Shown: piece after piece, positions 1 to 9,043 of the stretch
Layout: every line of letters starts with the position of its first letter
Position numbering within the stretch: position 1 is the first letter of the stretch
Assembly (NCBI RefSeq): GCF_017873715.1
Contig: NZ_JAGGKM010000007.1
Location: 124,001-188,000, forward strand
Reading direction: 5' to 3'
From: Cytobacillus luteolus
GTDB lineage: Bacteria; Bacillota; Bacilli; Bacillales; Bacillaceae_L
DNA length: 64,000 nt
Made by a program: the position numbers and the translations under genes
Notes under the pieces: model-generated
Databases searched by the model: none
The model's input: only the letters and a program-made list of their open reading frames with translations
Told to the model about the DNA's origin: nothing

Positions 1-60
1 TACACTGCACTTATTTTACAACAGTAGTATAAAATTTGGAATTATATGGTGTTAATGATT

Positions 61-2121
61 TTAAGACTCATCTAATGAGGAATTTTCATTTAATAACTCA
101 TTCTCATAGGTATCCAGAGTAAAGGATAGTAGCCCAAGATTATTAGTTGTTTCAATGAATGAGCCACTAGATGTTGGAACATACTGAACGGTCTCTTTCC
201 ACATAAATGAAGAAGGGCATGGTGTACTATTTGTTTCATCAGCAATTGAAAAGTCCTGACTACAAAATCGGTGAATCGTTTTCTTTTTACGGGTAAAGGA
301 AGTGATGCCTACTACCCCTTTGATAAGTGGGCCTAATACTCCTGAAAAGCTCATATTCTTAATGGGACTGCTTGTGAGTTGGTGAATCTTTGTTTCTTTT
401 TTATTATTAAATTCAATTTTAGTGTCTAACATAAATCCGTAATGGACATCTCCTGATAAGATAAAGCACTGACTAGGATTCCAGTCGGCAATTGCATGTA
501 AGAAATTTGTAATTCCTTTACCATTAAATTTCCAAGCTTCCAAATCAAATGTGCTAGTTGCGTCAAATCCAACTAAACGTAATGGTGATAGATAGTCGAG
601 TAAGAATGACTCAATAATGTCAATTCCATATAATGGTGAAGGTGATACGATGATTAAAGGAGTATTTGGTGTCCAACCACCTTCCTGTAAAACTTCACTT
701 ACTCGTTGAAACCCTTTTTCAGTTATAAGTTCAGGTCCTTGAACTGATTCCAGAAACTTTGTGCCTATCTTCTTTGGTTTAGGAAGAGGTAAATAGCCCC
801 TCATTGTTCGAGTGTCTAGAAATACTGCTTTGGGTACAGTCGGAGCCACAAAATGCCAGTCGTTAAAATACCATAGTGCCTCCGTAAATTCCCGATAGTT
901 ATTAGATTTAACATTCATTGACTTACAATAAGAGGCAATTGCTTTGATAAATTGATTGGAAAAGAGTTCTGGGTCATTCCCCCATCCTTGGAAAGCCCAA
1001 TAGGCAGCCATGCCATTCGAAATAATATGCCTTCCAAGCGGAGCATTCCAAACAGCATTTTTCCAATCAGCTGTAATATTCCAATCATCTGTTATATCAT
1101 GATCATCAAAGATCATATAGGTTGGAGTATTGGCAAGTAATCGACGGATACTTGATATATGTTGTTGAAACTCAACGAGGGCTTCCACATGCTCATTATA
1201 TTGTGCTTCAACTTTTGCCTTCTCTTTTATTCGATTATCGCTATCTTCAGGGAAAACAAAATGAATGTTGTTATTTTCAACAGCTTCCTCAAAGCTATCA
1301 AATGGATGCTCATAGAGAAGCTTCCAGAGCTCTGGACTCCAGTTTAATAGATACATAGCTGCGTACTCTCCTAATTGCATGAGGTGATTATGTGAATGTT
1401 TGGAAGTAAAATTGCATAACTGATTCATAATAAATTTTCTGCCTTGAACTTTATCTAGTCTGTGACTATACGGAGTAAGCCTGGGGTCAATCTCCTCAAG
1501 TTGTTCTCGTTGTCCTATAAGTGCTTCACCAAGCTTTGATATGAATGGCAATAAAGGATCTGCAATGTCATCAGCATATATTTGGTCCCCCATTAGGAAA
1601 AGGCTAGTCGGTCTTCTTTCTAAATTGAAATAGGAATCTTCTAGCTTTTTATCGGCTTGAACTAAAACATCATCCCCTTTACCATGGGGCTTTCGACAGG
1701 AACCATATAGTATATTTGAATGTTGACCACTGCTAATATAAAAGGTCGGTAAATCTAAATCACCATAGACAATGGAGTCCGGATTATCAGGTGAAAGTAA
1801 ATTAAAGGCCCCAAGGCCAACTACATTGGTTCCCTTTTTAAAAAATAGATTATAAGCTAAGAGAGTATCAGTTGGAAGTGAATCCTGCGACGGATTCAGC
1901 TTTAATAAGCTTATATATAAGTTTTCACCAAGCTGAACAGTTTCCACATTAGATTTAGTTCGGATTTCTTGGTATGTGTAGGAGTCACTAGAAGAATTAC
2001 GTTCAACTGTATATATTTTAGCCCCTACTTTTAGAGGCTTACTTAGCGCAATCCAAATACATACTTGGTTAGGTTCAACACGACGAATGATCGGTCCGCA
2101 TAAAATAGTTGGAATCTTCAT
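61..2121 (-). CDS. PhoD-like metallophosphatase (alkaline phosphatase D family)
   Basis: The 686-residue product has the metal-binding blocks of the PhoD-type phosphatases: FLMGDQIYADD near residue 180, IFDDHDITDDW near 345, and LSGDVHYGF in the last third. These enzymes hydrolyse phosphomono- or diesters with Fe/Ca-type centres. No signal peptide is visible at the N-terminus (MKIPTILCGPII), so unlike secreted PhoD it may act inside the cell. The start at 2121 is preceded by GGAGAGG. It is divergent from the exporter pair to its right. Substrate unknown; family assignment is good, function within the family is inference. Confidence 0.8.
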   Translation of the reverse strand: MKIPTILCGPIIRRVEPNQVCIWIALSKPLKVGAKIYTVERNSSSDSYTYQEIRTKSNVETVQLGENLYISLLKLNPSQDSLPTDTLLAYNLFFKKGTNVVGLGAFNLLSPDNPDSIVYGDLDLPTFYISSGQHSNILYGSCRKPHGKGDDVLVQADKKLEDSYFNLERRPTSLFLMGDQIYADDIADPLLPFISKLGEALIGQREQLEEIDPRLTPYSHRLDKVQGRKFIMNQLCNFTSKHSHNHLMQLGEYAAMYLLNWSPELWKLLYEHPFDSFEEAVENNNIHFVFPEDSDNRIKEKAKVEAQYNEHVEALVEFQQHISSIRRLLANTPTYMIFDDHDITDDWNITADWKNAVWNAPLGRHIISNGMAAYWAFQGWGNDPELFSNQFIKAIASYCKSMNVKSNNYREFTEALWYFNDWHFVAPTVPKAVFLDTRTMRGYLPLPKPKKIGTKFLESVQGPELITEKGFQRVSEVLQEGGWTPNTPLIIVSPSPLYGIDIIESFLLDYLSPLRLVGFDATSTFDLEAWKFNGKGITNFLHAIADWNPSQCFILSGDVHYGFMLDTKIEFNNKKETKIHQLTSSPIKNMSFSGVLGPLIKGVVGITSFTRKKKTIHRFCSQDFSIADETNSTPCPSSFMWKETVQYVPTSSGSFIETTNNLGLLSFTLDTYENELLNENSSLDES

Positions 2122-2250
2122 GAATTGACCTCTCCAATCTTTTTTGATTCCTACTATCCTATTCGACGGATTTTGTTCTGTGAGTTGACATACCTGCTGT
2201 GATATACTCAGGTAAAACTAAATTTCTATACGGAATTTGGAGTGATAATG

Positions 2251-3006
2251 ATGGAAACAAAACCAAATCAATCATATGAGGTCCTTGAGGTATGTTTACT
2301 GGCAGGTAAATTAATGTTGCAAAACGGAGCAGAAACATACCGAGTTGAAGATACAATGACCCGAATTGCTTCCTCTTATGGGATGACTGATTCTCATAGC
2401 TATGTAACGCCTACAGGTATCATTTTTTCTATGACTGGACTTGAGCCTACAAAATTGATCAGAATTTCGGAGCGTTCTACAGATCTATATAAGGTCACAC
2501 GTGTTAATAGTATTTCTAGAAAAATAAGTACGGGTGAAATCACATTAGAACAAGCATTAGAGAAGCTTAAAGAAGTTGAAGTAAGCAATTTTGCGTTTCC
2601 GATTTGGGTTCAGATTCTTGCAGCTGCGATTGCTAGTGGTTGTTTTCTAATCATGTTTCAAGGTGGATGGTCAGACTTTATACCTGCCTTTATTACAGGT
2701 GGACTAGGCTTTACTACCCTTTTCTATGTTCATTACTTTGTAAGAATAAAGTTTTTTGCTGAATTCCTTGCTTCTAGTTTAATCGGTATTTTAGCATTGG
2801 TATTTGTGACAATAGGAGTCGGAAGTGAAGTTGATAAAATAATTATTGGATCAGTAATGCCACTTGTACCGGGTTTGTTAATTACTAATGCAGTTCGAGA
2901 TTTGATTGCAGGACACTTAGTATCTGGATTGTCTAAGGGAGCAGAAGCCTTTTTAACAGCATTTGCAATTGGAACAGGCATTGCGGTAGTATTGGCTTTT
3001 TATTAG
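2251..3006 (+). CDS. ThrE-type threonine/serine exporter, N-terminal subunit (YjjP-like)
   Basis: The product (about 251 residues) begins with a soluble region containing LMLQNGAETYRVEDTM and SYVTPTGI, typical of the YjjP/ThrE N-terminal half, followed by about five hydrophobic helices. In other bacteria the two halves are fused as ThrE, which exports threonine and serine. The partner half follows 8 bp downstream. Three in-frame starts lie close together (GTG 2242, ATG 2248, ATG 2251); GGAG at 2239-2242 best fits ATG 2251. Substrate is inferred from family. Confidence 0.85.
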   Translation: METKPNQSYEVLEVCLLAGKLMLQNGAETYRVEDTMTRIASSYGMTDSHSYVTPTGIIFSMTGLEPTKLIRISERSTDLYKVTRVNSISRKISTGEITLEQALEKLKEVEVSNFAFPIWVQILAAAIASGCFLIMFQGGWSDFIPAFITGGLGFTTLFYVHYFVRIKFFAEFLASSLIGILALVFVTIGVGSEVDKIIIGSVMPLVPGLLITNAVRDLIAGHLVSGLSKGAEAFLTAFAIGTGIAVVLAFY

Positions 3007-3014
3007 GAGTGTGA

Positions 3015-3455
3015 ATGATGATGATCATACAACTTATCATGAGTTTTTTAGCTTCAGCTGCCTTTGGAATTTTATTTAATGTTCCCAGGAAATCCTTACT
3101 TCAATGTGGTTTTGTAGGGATGTGTGGCTGGATGACCTATATTTGGCTAGATACATACTATATGGATGCTATACTCTCGACATTGATTGCATCTGTATTG
3201 GTGGCCATTATTAGTCAGTTTTTTGCGAAGTATTATAAGACACCAATTATCATCTTTAGTGTATCTGGAATTATTCCTTTAGTTCCAGGGGGACTTGCCT
3301 ATGATGCAATGCGGAAATTTGTTGAAAATGATTACAGCATTGCCCTTGAAGTAGCTGCTAAGGCCTTTATGATATCGGGTGCGATTGCATTTGGACTAGT
3401 ATTTTCTGAGGTTATAAATCAGGTGATAAAAAGAATAAATACGAGTAAAACATAG
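3015..3455 (+). CDS. ThrE-type threonine/serine exporter, C-terminal subunit (YjjB-like)
   Basis: This is a 146-residue, four-to-five helix membrane protein with the conserved stretch SGIIPLVPGGLAYDAMR, the counterpart of the VMPLVPGLLITNAVRD segment in the preceding subunit. It is the small half of a split ThrE exporter. The gene starts 8 bp after the previous stop, so the two are co-transcribed, and a terminator follows at once. Three consecutive ATG codons (3015, 3018, 3021) make the exact start uncertain; GGAG at 3006-3009 precedes them. Confidence 0.85.
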   Translation: MMMIIQLIMSFLASAAFGILFNVPRKSLLQCGFVGMCGWMTYIWLDTYYMDAILSTLIASVLVAIISQFFAKYYKTPIIIFSVSGIIPLVPGGLAYDAMRKFVENDYSIALEVAAKAFMISGAIAFGLVFSEVINQVIKRINTSKT

Positions 3456-3457
3456 GT

Positions 3458-3484
3458 GGGTGTTCCTTAAGGAGCACCCTTTAT
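3458..3484 (+). terminator. Intrinsic terminator after the exporter pair
   Basis: GGGTGTTCC and GGAGCACCC form a hairpin with a TTAA loop, followed by a short T-rich run. Confidence 0.7.
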
Positions 3485-3516
3485 CATTAATTTTGGAAAA
3501 AAAGTGAAGTTAACTA

Positions 3517-3566
3517 TTGAAAAACTAACACCATTAGTTTATAGTAAAACTAATGGTGTTAGTTTT
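3517..3566 (+). promoter_or_regulatory. Sigma-A promoter embedded in a double TetR-type operator
   Basis: AAAACTAACACCATTAGTTT (3521-3540) is repeated as an exact inverted copy at 3547-3566, separated by ATAGTA. Each arm is itself a palindrome of the form ACTAA-N5-TTAGT, so this is two operator sites facing each other. A promoter is threaded through them: TTGAAA at 3517-3522, 17 bp, then TATAGT at 3540-3545. A repressor on either site would cover the promoter. The TetR-family gene two genes downstream is the obvious candidate, which is inference. Confidence 0.8.
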
Positions 3567-3600
3567 GAGGCTAATTAAATTAGAAGGGTTGATAGATACT

Positions 3601-4314
3601 ATGAAAATTATACGTGAAAAATCAGTTTACCAACTAGCGTTTATGCCAAACTTGTTTCCTGTGAATTGTTATTTAGTTGAGGAGAGTGATGGTTTAACCT
3701 TAATAGATGCAGCCTTACCTTTTAGCAAAAAAGCAATCTTGAAAGCAGCGCAACAAATTGGAAAGCCGATCACAAAAATCCTGCTCACACATGCTCATGG
3801 TGATCATGTTGGTGCACTAGATGAGTTGAAAAACAGCCTTCCAGATGTACCTGTTTTTATATCTAAAAGGGATTCGAGACTGTTAGCTGGTGATGTCTCG
3901 TTAGATCCAGATGAGCCAACGATACCGATTCGTGGTGGTGTTCCAAAAAATATTAAAACAAAACCGGATGTCCTATTAAATGATGGAGACCGTATTGGCT
4001 CTCTGGTAGCTATCACTACTCCTGGTCATACTCCAGGTTCAATGTCCTTTTTTGATACAAGAAGTAAGGTCATCATAGCTGGTGATGCTTTTCAAACGAA
4101 GGGAGGATTTGCTGTTTCAGGGCAATTGCAGCCTTTCTTTCCTTTTCCAGCAATGGCAACATGGAATAAGGAACTTGCACTAGCTAGTGCGAAGAAAATT
4201 AAGGAACTAAACCCTTCAATCCTTGCCATAGGCCATGGAAATATGATTCATTTAACAGGAAAAGAAATGGATACGGTTATTAATAAAGCTGAAGCGAATA
4301 TAGGAAGGAAGTAA
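3601..4314 (+). CDS. MBL-fold metallo-hydrolase
   Basis: The 237-residue product carries the beta-lactamase-fold metal motif THAHGDHVGAL near residue 63, TPGHTPGSMSFFD near 140 and AGDAFQ near 160, as in glyoxalase-II-like hydrolases binding two metals. An in-frame ATG at 3553 is too early, because the predicted transcript would begin there; ATG 3601 with GAAGGG upstream fits the family N-terminus. The gene is followed after 5 bp by a TetR regulator, and both lie behind the double operator. Such MBL-TetR pairs often respond to toxic small molecules; the substrate is unknown. Confidence 0.85.
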   Translation: MKIIREKSVYQLAFMPNLFPVNCYLVEESDGLTLIDAALPFSKKAILKAAQQIGKPITKILLTHAHGDHVGALDELKNSLPDVPVFISKRDSRLLAGDVSLDPDEPTIPIRGGVPKNIKTKPDVLLNDGDRIGSLVAITTPGHTPGSMSFFDTRSKVIIAGDAFQTKGGFAVSGQLQPFFPFPAMATWNKELALASAKKIKELNPSILAIGHGNMIHLTGKEMDTVINKAEANIGRK

Positions 4315-4319
4315 GTATT

Positions 4320-4889
4320 ATGTCACCAAGAGTAGGTTTGGACGTAACAACAATCATGAACACAGCAATAGAAATAGCGAACAAAGAAGGCTTAGAAGCA
4401 GTTACACTGGCTACATTAGCAAAAACGCTAAATATTAAAACACCCTCATTATATAACCATATTGATGGCTTAACAGGTTTGCGTGAAAAAATTGCACTAT
4501 ATGGATTAGAGCAGCTTTACCAGCAGATGGCGGATGCAGCCATAGGGAAATCAGGCGATGATGCGGTTAGGGAAATCGGAATGGCTTATATATCTTTTGC
4601 AAGAAACCACCCTGGTTTATATGAAGCAACCTTAAAAGCTCCAGATTCGAGTGTGGAACTCCAAAAAGCGGGTGGCCGTATTGTGGAACTAACAAGTAGA
4701 ATTTTAACAGCATATAACTTAGAGGATGATGCCGTCATTCATGCAGTACGTGGCCTTCGAAGTATTTTACATGGATTTGCCTCCCTTGAGCAAAAAGGGG
4801 GATTCGGGTTGCCTCTTGACTTGGATAAAAGCCTTCAGTTACTGATTGATACCTTTCTCGCAGGTATTAAGACAATGAAAAAAAGCTAG
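4320..4889 (+). CDS. TetR/AcrR-family transcriptional regulator with WHG-type C-terminal domain
   Basis: The product has 189 residues. Its N-terminal helix-turn-helix (EAVTLATLAKTLNIKTPSLYNHIDG) is typical of TetR proteins, and the C-terminal part with HAVRGLRSILHGFASLEQKGGFG matches the TetR_C WHG-type ligand domain. It starts 5 bp after the MBL hydrolase and is probably autoregulated through the ACTAA-N5-TTAGT sites at 3521-3566. GGAAGG precedes the ATG. Inducer not predictable. Confidence 0.88.
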   Translation: MSPRVGLDVTTIMNTAIEIANKEGLEAVTLATLAKTLNIKTPSLYNHIDGLTGLREKIALYGLEQLYQQMADAAIGKSGDDAVREIGMAYISFARNHPGLYEATLKAPDSSVELQKAGGRIVELTSRILTAYNLEDDAVIHAVRGLRSILHGFASLEQKGGFGLPLDLDKSLQLLIDTFLAGIKTMKKS

Positions 4890-4928
4890 AGAGCTATAGC
4901 AAATGTGCAATTATTCTAAAAGAATATA

Positions 4929-4966
4929 GGGGACAATAAATGACAAAATTGTCTCCTTTTATTTAT
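4929..4966 (+). terminator. Intrinsic terminator after the TetR gene
   Basis: GGGGACAAT and ATTGTCTCC pair (one G-T), and TTTTATTTAT follows. Confidence 0.8.
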
Positions 4967-5080
4967 GGGAAAAACCTGTTATTCTATATAAGGTGAAATG
5001 TAACAAAATATCTACTTTTCAGTTCGCAATATTACTATATAATGTAAATAGGCTGTAAGAAATATTTTTTTTACTTAATT

Positions 5081-5096
5081 GCGGAAACGTTTGCAC
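5081..5096 (+). promoter_or_regulatory. CG-centred LacI/CcpA-type operator (cre-like)
   Basis: GCGGAAACGTTTGCAC is a 16-bp imperfect palindrome around AAACGTTT, the layout shared by catabolite-responsive elements and LacI-family operators. It lies about 60 bp before the glucosidase start and downstream of a TATAAT at 5038-5043, so a bound repressor could block elongation. The outer bases deviate from the usual TG...CA of cre, so a dedicated LacI-type regulator elsewhere is also possible. Confidence 0.6.
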
Positions 5097-5156
5097 AAAG
5101 TAATTTAAAAGGACTCAACGCACATAAAATAAGTGTTTATAGAGGAGTGTATTAGT

Positions 5157-6824
5157 TTGAGTAAGTACTGGTGGAAAGAGGCTACAGCATATCAAATTTA
5201 TCCACGTAGCTTTATGGATTCTAATGGAGATGGTATCGGAGATTTAAAGGGTGTAACGCAAAAGTTAGATTACATAAAGAATCTTGGAATTGATGTTATT
5301 TGGATTTGTCCAATGTACAAATCTCCTAATGATGATAACGGTTACGATATTAGTGACTATCAAGACATTATGGATGAGTTTGGCACAATGGAAGATTTCA
5401 ATGAACTATTAGCTGAAGTTCATAAACGTGGAATGAAACTAATCCTAGATCTTGTTATTAATCATACAAGTGATGAACATCCATGGTTTATTGAGTCACG
5501 TTCTTCTAAAGATAACCCAAAACGTGACTGGTACATTTGGAGAGACGGTAAAGATGGCAAAGAACCAAACAATTGGGAATCCATTTTTAGTGGTCCTGCT
5601 TGGAAGTATGATGACGAGACCGACCAATACTTCATGCATATTTTCTCAACTCGTCAACCTGACTTAAACTGGGAAAATAAAGAAGTTCGTGAAGCTCTTT
5701 ATGATATGGTCAACTGGTGGTTAGATAAAGGAATTGATGGGTTTAGGGTAGATGCTATTTCTCACATAAAAAAAGAGCCAGGTCTTCCTGATATGCCGAA
5801 TCCAAAAGATTTAGATGTTGTTCCTTGCTTCGATTATATGATGAATGTAGATGGAATTGATGAGTTCCTAACAGAGTTTTCACAAAGGACGATTAAAAAC
5901 TATGATGTGATGACTGTTGGTGAAGCAAACGGAGTTAGTTTAGAAGATGCAGATAAATGGGTGGGAGAAAAAGAAGGTTATTTTAATATGATCTTTCAGT
6001 TTGAACACTTAGGACTTTGGGATAAAGGAACAGACCATGCGGTAGACGTGGTTGGACTAAAGAAGACATTAGAAAAGTGGCAAGTTGGATTAGAAGGTAG
6101 AGGCTGGAATGCCCTATTCTTAGAAAACCATGACCAACCGCGAAGTGTCTCTACATGGGGTTCTGATAGCACTTACTGGAAAGAAAGTGCTAAAATGCTA
6201 GGTGCCTTATATTTCTTAATGAAAGGTACACCATTTATTTATCAAGGTCAGGAAATTGGTATGACTAATGTGTCGTTCCCGAACATTGAAGATTATAATG
6301 ATGTTGGTATGATAAATTACTATCACATTGAGACAGGAAAAGGACGTTCTCATGAAGAAGTGATGGAGATTATTCAGAAGAAGGGTCGAGATAATTCTCG
6401 TACGCCAATGCAATGGGATCGTTCAAAAAATGGTGGCTTTACTACATCTGACAAAACCTGGATTGGCATTAACCCGAACTATGAAACAATAAATGTAGAA
6501 GAACAACTAAATGACAAAACCTCTATCTTAGCGTTTTATAAAGAGATGATTAGACTGAGAAAAGAGCAGGAAGTATTTAAATATGGTACCTTTGACCTTG
6601 TGATGAAAAGTCATCCGTCCGTGTTTGCATACACACGTACATTAGAAAATGAAAAAGCTTTAGTGATTTGTAACTTCAGCGAGTATAAGAATGTATTTGA
6701 AGTGCCAGAAAACCTAACATTTAATCAGGCAGAAGAACTTCTAACAAATTATGAAGGTGCAAAATCAGATCTAGATGAATTTGTTCTAAAGCCATATGAA
6801 GCAAGAGTGTATTTGTTGAAATAA
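5157..6824 (+). CDS. GH13 alpha-glucosidase (oligo-1,6-glucosidase / maltase type)
   Basis: A 555-residue glycoside hydrolase 13 enzyme of the cytoplasmic alpha-glucosidase class. Region I is DLVINHTSDEHPW, region II GFRVDAISHI with nucleophile Asp about 199, the acid is the Glu of VGEANGV about 256, and region IV is ENHDQPR. The residue after the nucleophile is Ala instead of the Val usual in strict 1,6-glucosidases, so specificity for 1,4 or mixed links is possible; trehalose-6-phosphate hydrolase is a weaker alternative. TTG at 5157 is the likely start because AGAGGAG lies 9 bp before it; a GTG at 5133 lies upstream of that ribosome site. The gene stands alone under a cre/LacI-type site. 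Confidence 0.88.
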   Translation: MSKYWWKEATAYQIYPRSFMDSNGDGIGDLKGVTQKLDYIKNLGIDVIWICPMYKSPNDDNGYDISDYQDIMDEFGTMEDFNELLAEVHKRGMKLILDLVINHTSDEHPWFIESRSSKDNPKRDWYIWRDGKDGKEPNNWESIFSGPAWKYDDETDQYFMHIFSTRQPDLNWENKEVREALYDMVNWWLDKGIDGFRVDAISHIKKEPGLPDMPNPKDLDVVPCFDYMMNVDGIDEFLTEFSQRTIKNYDVMTVGEANGVSLEDADKWVGEKEGYFNMIFQFEHLGLWDKGTDHAVDVVGLKKTLEKWQVGLEGRGWNALFLENHDQPRSVSTWGSDSTYWKESAKMLGALYFLMKGTPFIYQGQEIGMTNVSFPNIEDYNDVGMINYYHIETGKGRSHEEVMEIIQKKGRDNSRTPMQWDRSKNGGFTTSDKTWIGINPNYETINVEEQLNDKTSILAFYKEMIRLRKEQEVFKYGTFDLVMKSHPSVFAYTRTLENEKALVICNFSEYKNVFEVPENLTFNQAEELLTNYEGAKSDLDEFVLKPYEARVYLLK

Positions 6825-6844
6825 ATGAATAGTAAAAGCATAAA

Positions 6845-6879
6845 AAGACTAGTCGCAATTGATGTGACTAGTCTTCTTT
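6845..6879. terminator. Bidirectional terminator between glucosidase and oxidoreductase
   Basis: AAGACTAGTC (6845-6854) pairs with GACTAGTCTT (6866-6875), with T-rich flanks on the plus side and A-rich on the other, serving the two converging genes. Confidence 0.8.
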
Positions 6880-6883
6880 ATCT

Positions 6884-8413
6884 TTATTCAATTCGCTTCA
6901 GTGGTTTCTTAGCCGGGCCTTCGACAACTTCTCCTTCAAAGGAGAATCTCGATCCGTGACATGGGCAATCCCACGTACAATCTCCACTATTCCATTCAAC
7001 CTCACAGCCCATATGAGTACAAGTGGTATCTACCACAAACAGCTCTCCATCATTATTTTTAAAAGCACCTGCTCTTTTTCCATTAACAGAAACGACAGAG
7101 CCTTCACCAACAGCTAAGTCTTCTGGACTTTTGTTGCCGTTTTCTAGCTTTCCTTTAATTAAATGCTTTGCTACATCTGCATTAATAGAGACGAACTTCG
7201 TGATGCTTTTATCAGCATTAAAACGTTGTGGCGAAAAGAGATCTTTATATCGATTCTCTCGGTTTAATACGATGTCACTTAATAATAAACCTGCTGTTGT
7301 ACCATTTGTCATTCCCCACTTAAAATAACCCGTTCCGATTAATATATTTTCGTGAATAGAAGTAGCATGTCCGATATAAGGTAACTTATCTAATGTAGTG
7401 TAGTCTTGTGCTGACCAACGATATGGAATCTCTTTTACCTTGAAAGTGTCCTTTGAAAACTGTTCGAGTGCTTCATAGTGCTTTATCGTGCTGATTCCTT
7501 GACCTGTTTTATGACTTTCACCACTAACTAAAATTAGTTTTTCACCATTCATTTCAGTGTAGCGAAGTGATCTGGTTGGACTTTCAGCACTCAAATACAT
7601 ACCACCAGGGAACTCTTCTTCTACAGTCACACCTAATATATAGGATCGGTCAGCGTACATTCTTGCAAAATAAGCACCTGTAAAGTCATTGAAGGGAAAA
7701 TGGGAAGCAACAATCACATAGTTACAATTTAGTTTGAATCCGTCTCTCGTAATGACAGTCGGTTTTGGTCCATTTTCTATATCTACTGCAGTTGTGTTTT
7801 CATAGATGCTTCCACCATTGTCTGTGATTATTTTTGTTAAGTGGTTTAAATACTTTAAAGGATGATACTGAGCTTGTTTTTTTATTGATAATGCCCTTTT
7901 GACTTTTAGAAAAGGAAGAGGAATGCTATCATGCAGCTCTCCATTAATACCAAGCTTTTGATAGGCTGCGAATTCTTTTTCTAATTTACTTATGTAATCA
8001 TCTGAATTTGTATAAATATAAGCATCTTCTTCAGTTAAGTCACAATCTATATTATTTTCATGAATTGTTTCCCTAATAAATTCTAGGGCCTGTGCAGTGG
8101 ATTCGTAATACAACTTTGCATTTTCTTCTCCAAAGTCACTAATAAATTGGTCATAAATAAGGCCATGTTGAGAGGTGATTTTTGCAGTTGTATGTCCGGT
8201 TGTTCCATTTAAAATCGTTCCAGCATCAATAAGGGCAACTTTTACTCCTTCTTTCGAAAGCTTGTATGCCGCCGTAATTCCTGTTATTCCCCCACCAACA
8301 ATGGCTACATCAACATTTTGATCACTTGTTAACTTAGGGAATGATTGTAAATCAACGGAGGACCTCCAATAAGGTTCCGGCATTTGAGGTAACTTAGACT
8401 CTGATTGATCCAT
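6884..8413 (-). CDS. yhfW: FAD-dependent oxidoreductase with C-terminal Rieske domain (YhfW-like)
   Basis: The 509-residue product starts with a DAO-type FAD fold (DVAIVGGGITGITAAYKLS near residue 35) and ends with a Rieske [2Fe-2S] domain: CTHMGCEVEW and CPCHGSRF supply the Cys-His ligands. The same domain order and length are known from Bacillus YhfW. The redox partner and substrate are not known. Start at 8413 has AAGGAGC upstream. It converges on the glucosidase and is divergent from the lipoprotein gene. Confidence 0.85.
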   Translation of the reverse strand: MDQSESKLPQMPEPYWRSSVDLQSFPKLTSDQNVDVAIVGGGITGITAAYKLSKEGVKVALIDAGTILNGTTGHTTAKITSQHGLIYDQFISDFGEENAKLYYESTAQALEFIRETIHENNIDCDLTEEDAYIYTNSDDYISKLEKEFAAYQKLGINGELHDSIPLPFLKVKRALSIKKQAQYHPLKYLNHLTKIITDNGGSIYENTTAVDIENGPKPTVITRDGFKLNCNYVIVASHFPFNDFTGAYFARMYADRSYILGVTVEEEFPGGMYLSAESPTRSLRYTEMNGEKLILVSGESHKTGQGISTIKHYEALEQFSKDTFKVKEIPYRWSAQDYTTLDKLPYIGHATSIHENILIGTGYFKWGMTNGTTAGLLLSDIVLNRENRYKDLFSPQRFNADKSITKFVSINADVAKHLIKGKLENGNKSPEDLAVGEGSVVSVNGKRAGAFKNNDGELFVVDTTCTHMGCEVEWNSGDCTWDCPCHGSRFSFEGEVVEGPAKKPLKRIE

Positions 8414-8617
8414 ATTATACTTGCTCCTTCCAGAATAACTAGTATATAACGGTTAATATTCCCAAATACCAGTAGATGATGTATGATAATTCCAATTACA
8501 CCCATAAACAATAAATTATTAATATTAAATTAACTATTTTTCATATGGTTAAAATAGTATAATTGAAACCGAATTATTACAATATTCATAATGAATATCA
8601 TATAAAGGGGAAGTTTT

Positions 8618-9025
8618 ATGAAAAGGGTATATCCTTCAATATTACTAGTTGTATTTCTATCAATTGGTCTCATGGGCTGTAGTCACAATTCAGCTACTGA
8701 TTTTGTGATAGTTGAAGAAGAAAATGTGACTAGTGATAGTGTAAAGCCACGCTTAGCGGTTGAAATAAAAGTAGATGGTGATACTGCCACAGTTTTGATC
8801 GATACAGATTTGAAGATATCAGCACAGAATTATGGTTCTGAAAAAGTGAATGGTGAAGGACATATTCATCTCTATTTAGATAATGGAGAAAAGCAAGGTG
8901 TGAAGCAAAAATCCTATGTTCTGGAAAACTTGGAGAAAGGTCAATATGTTGTTCGAGTATCCTTGCATAACAATGACCATACACCGTATGGAGTTACTGA
9001 AACAGTAGAGTTTGAGATTAAGTAG
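8618..9025 (+). CDS. Putative lipoprotein
   Basis: The 135-residue product has a lipoprotein signal peptide with lipobox LMGC at about residues 18-21, so it should be anchored on the outer face of the membrane. The mature part has AVEIKVDGDTATVLIDTDLKI and GHIHLYLDNGEK and looks like a small beta-sandwich; no named family was recognised with certainty. AAAGGGGAAG precedes the ATG. The GGDEF/HD-GYP gene follows 18 bp later, suggesting that the lipoprotein works with its extracellular sensor region. Confidence 0.7.
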   Translation: MKRVYPSILLVVFLSIGLMGCSHNSATDFVIVEEENVTSDSVKPRLAVEIKVDGDTATVLIDTDLKISAQNYGSEKVNGEGHIHLYLDNGEKQGVKQKSYVLENLEKGQYVVRVSLHNNDHTPYGVTETVEFEIK

Positions 9026-9043
9026 AGCTAGTAGGAGCGAAAT

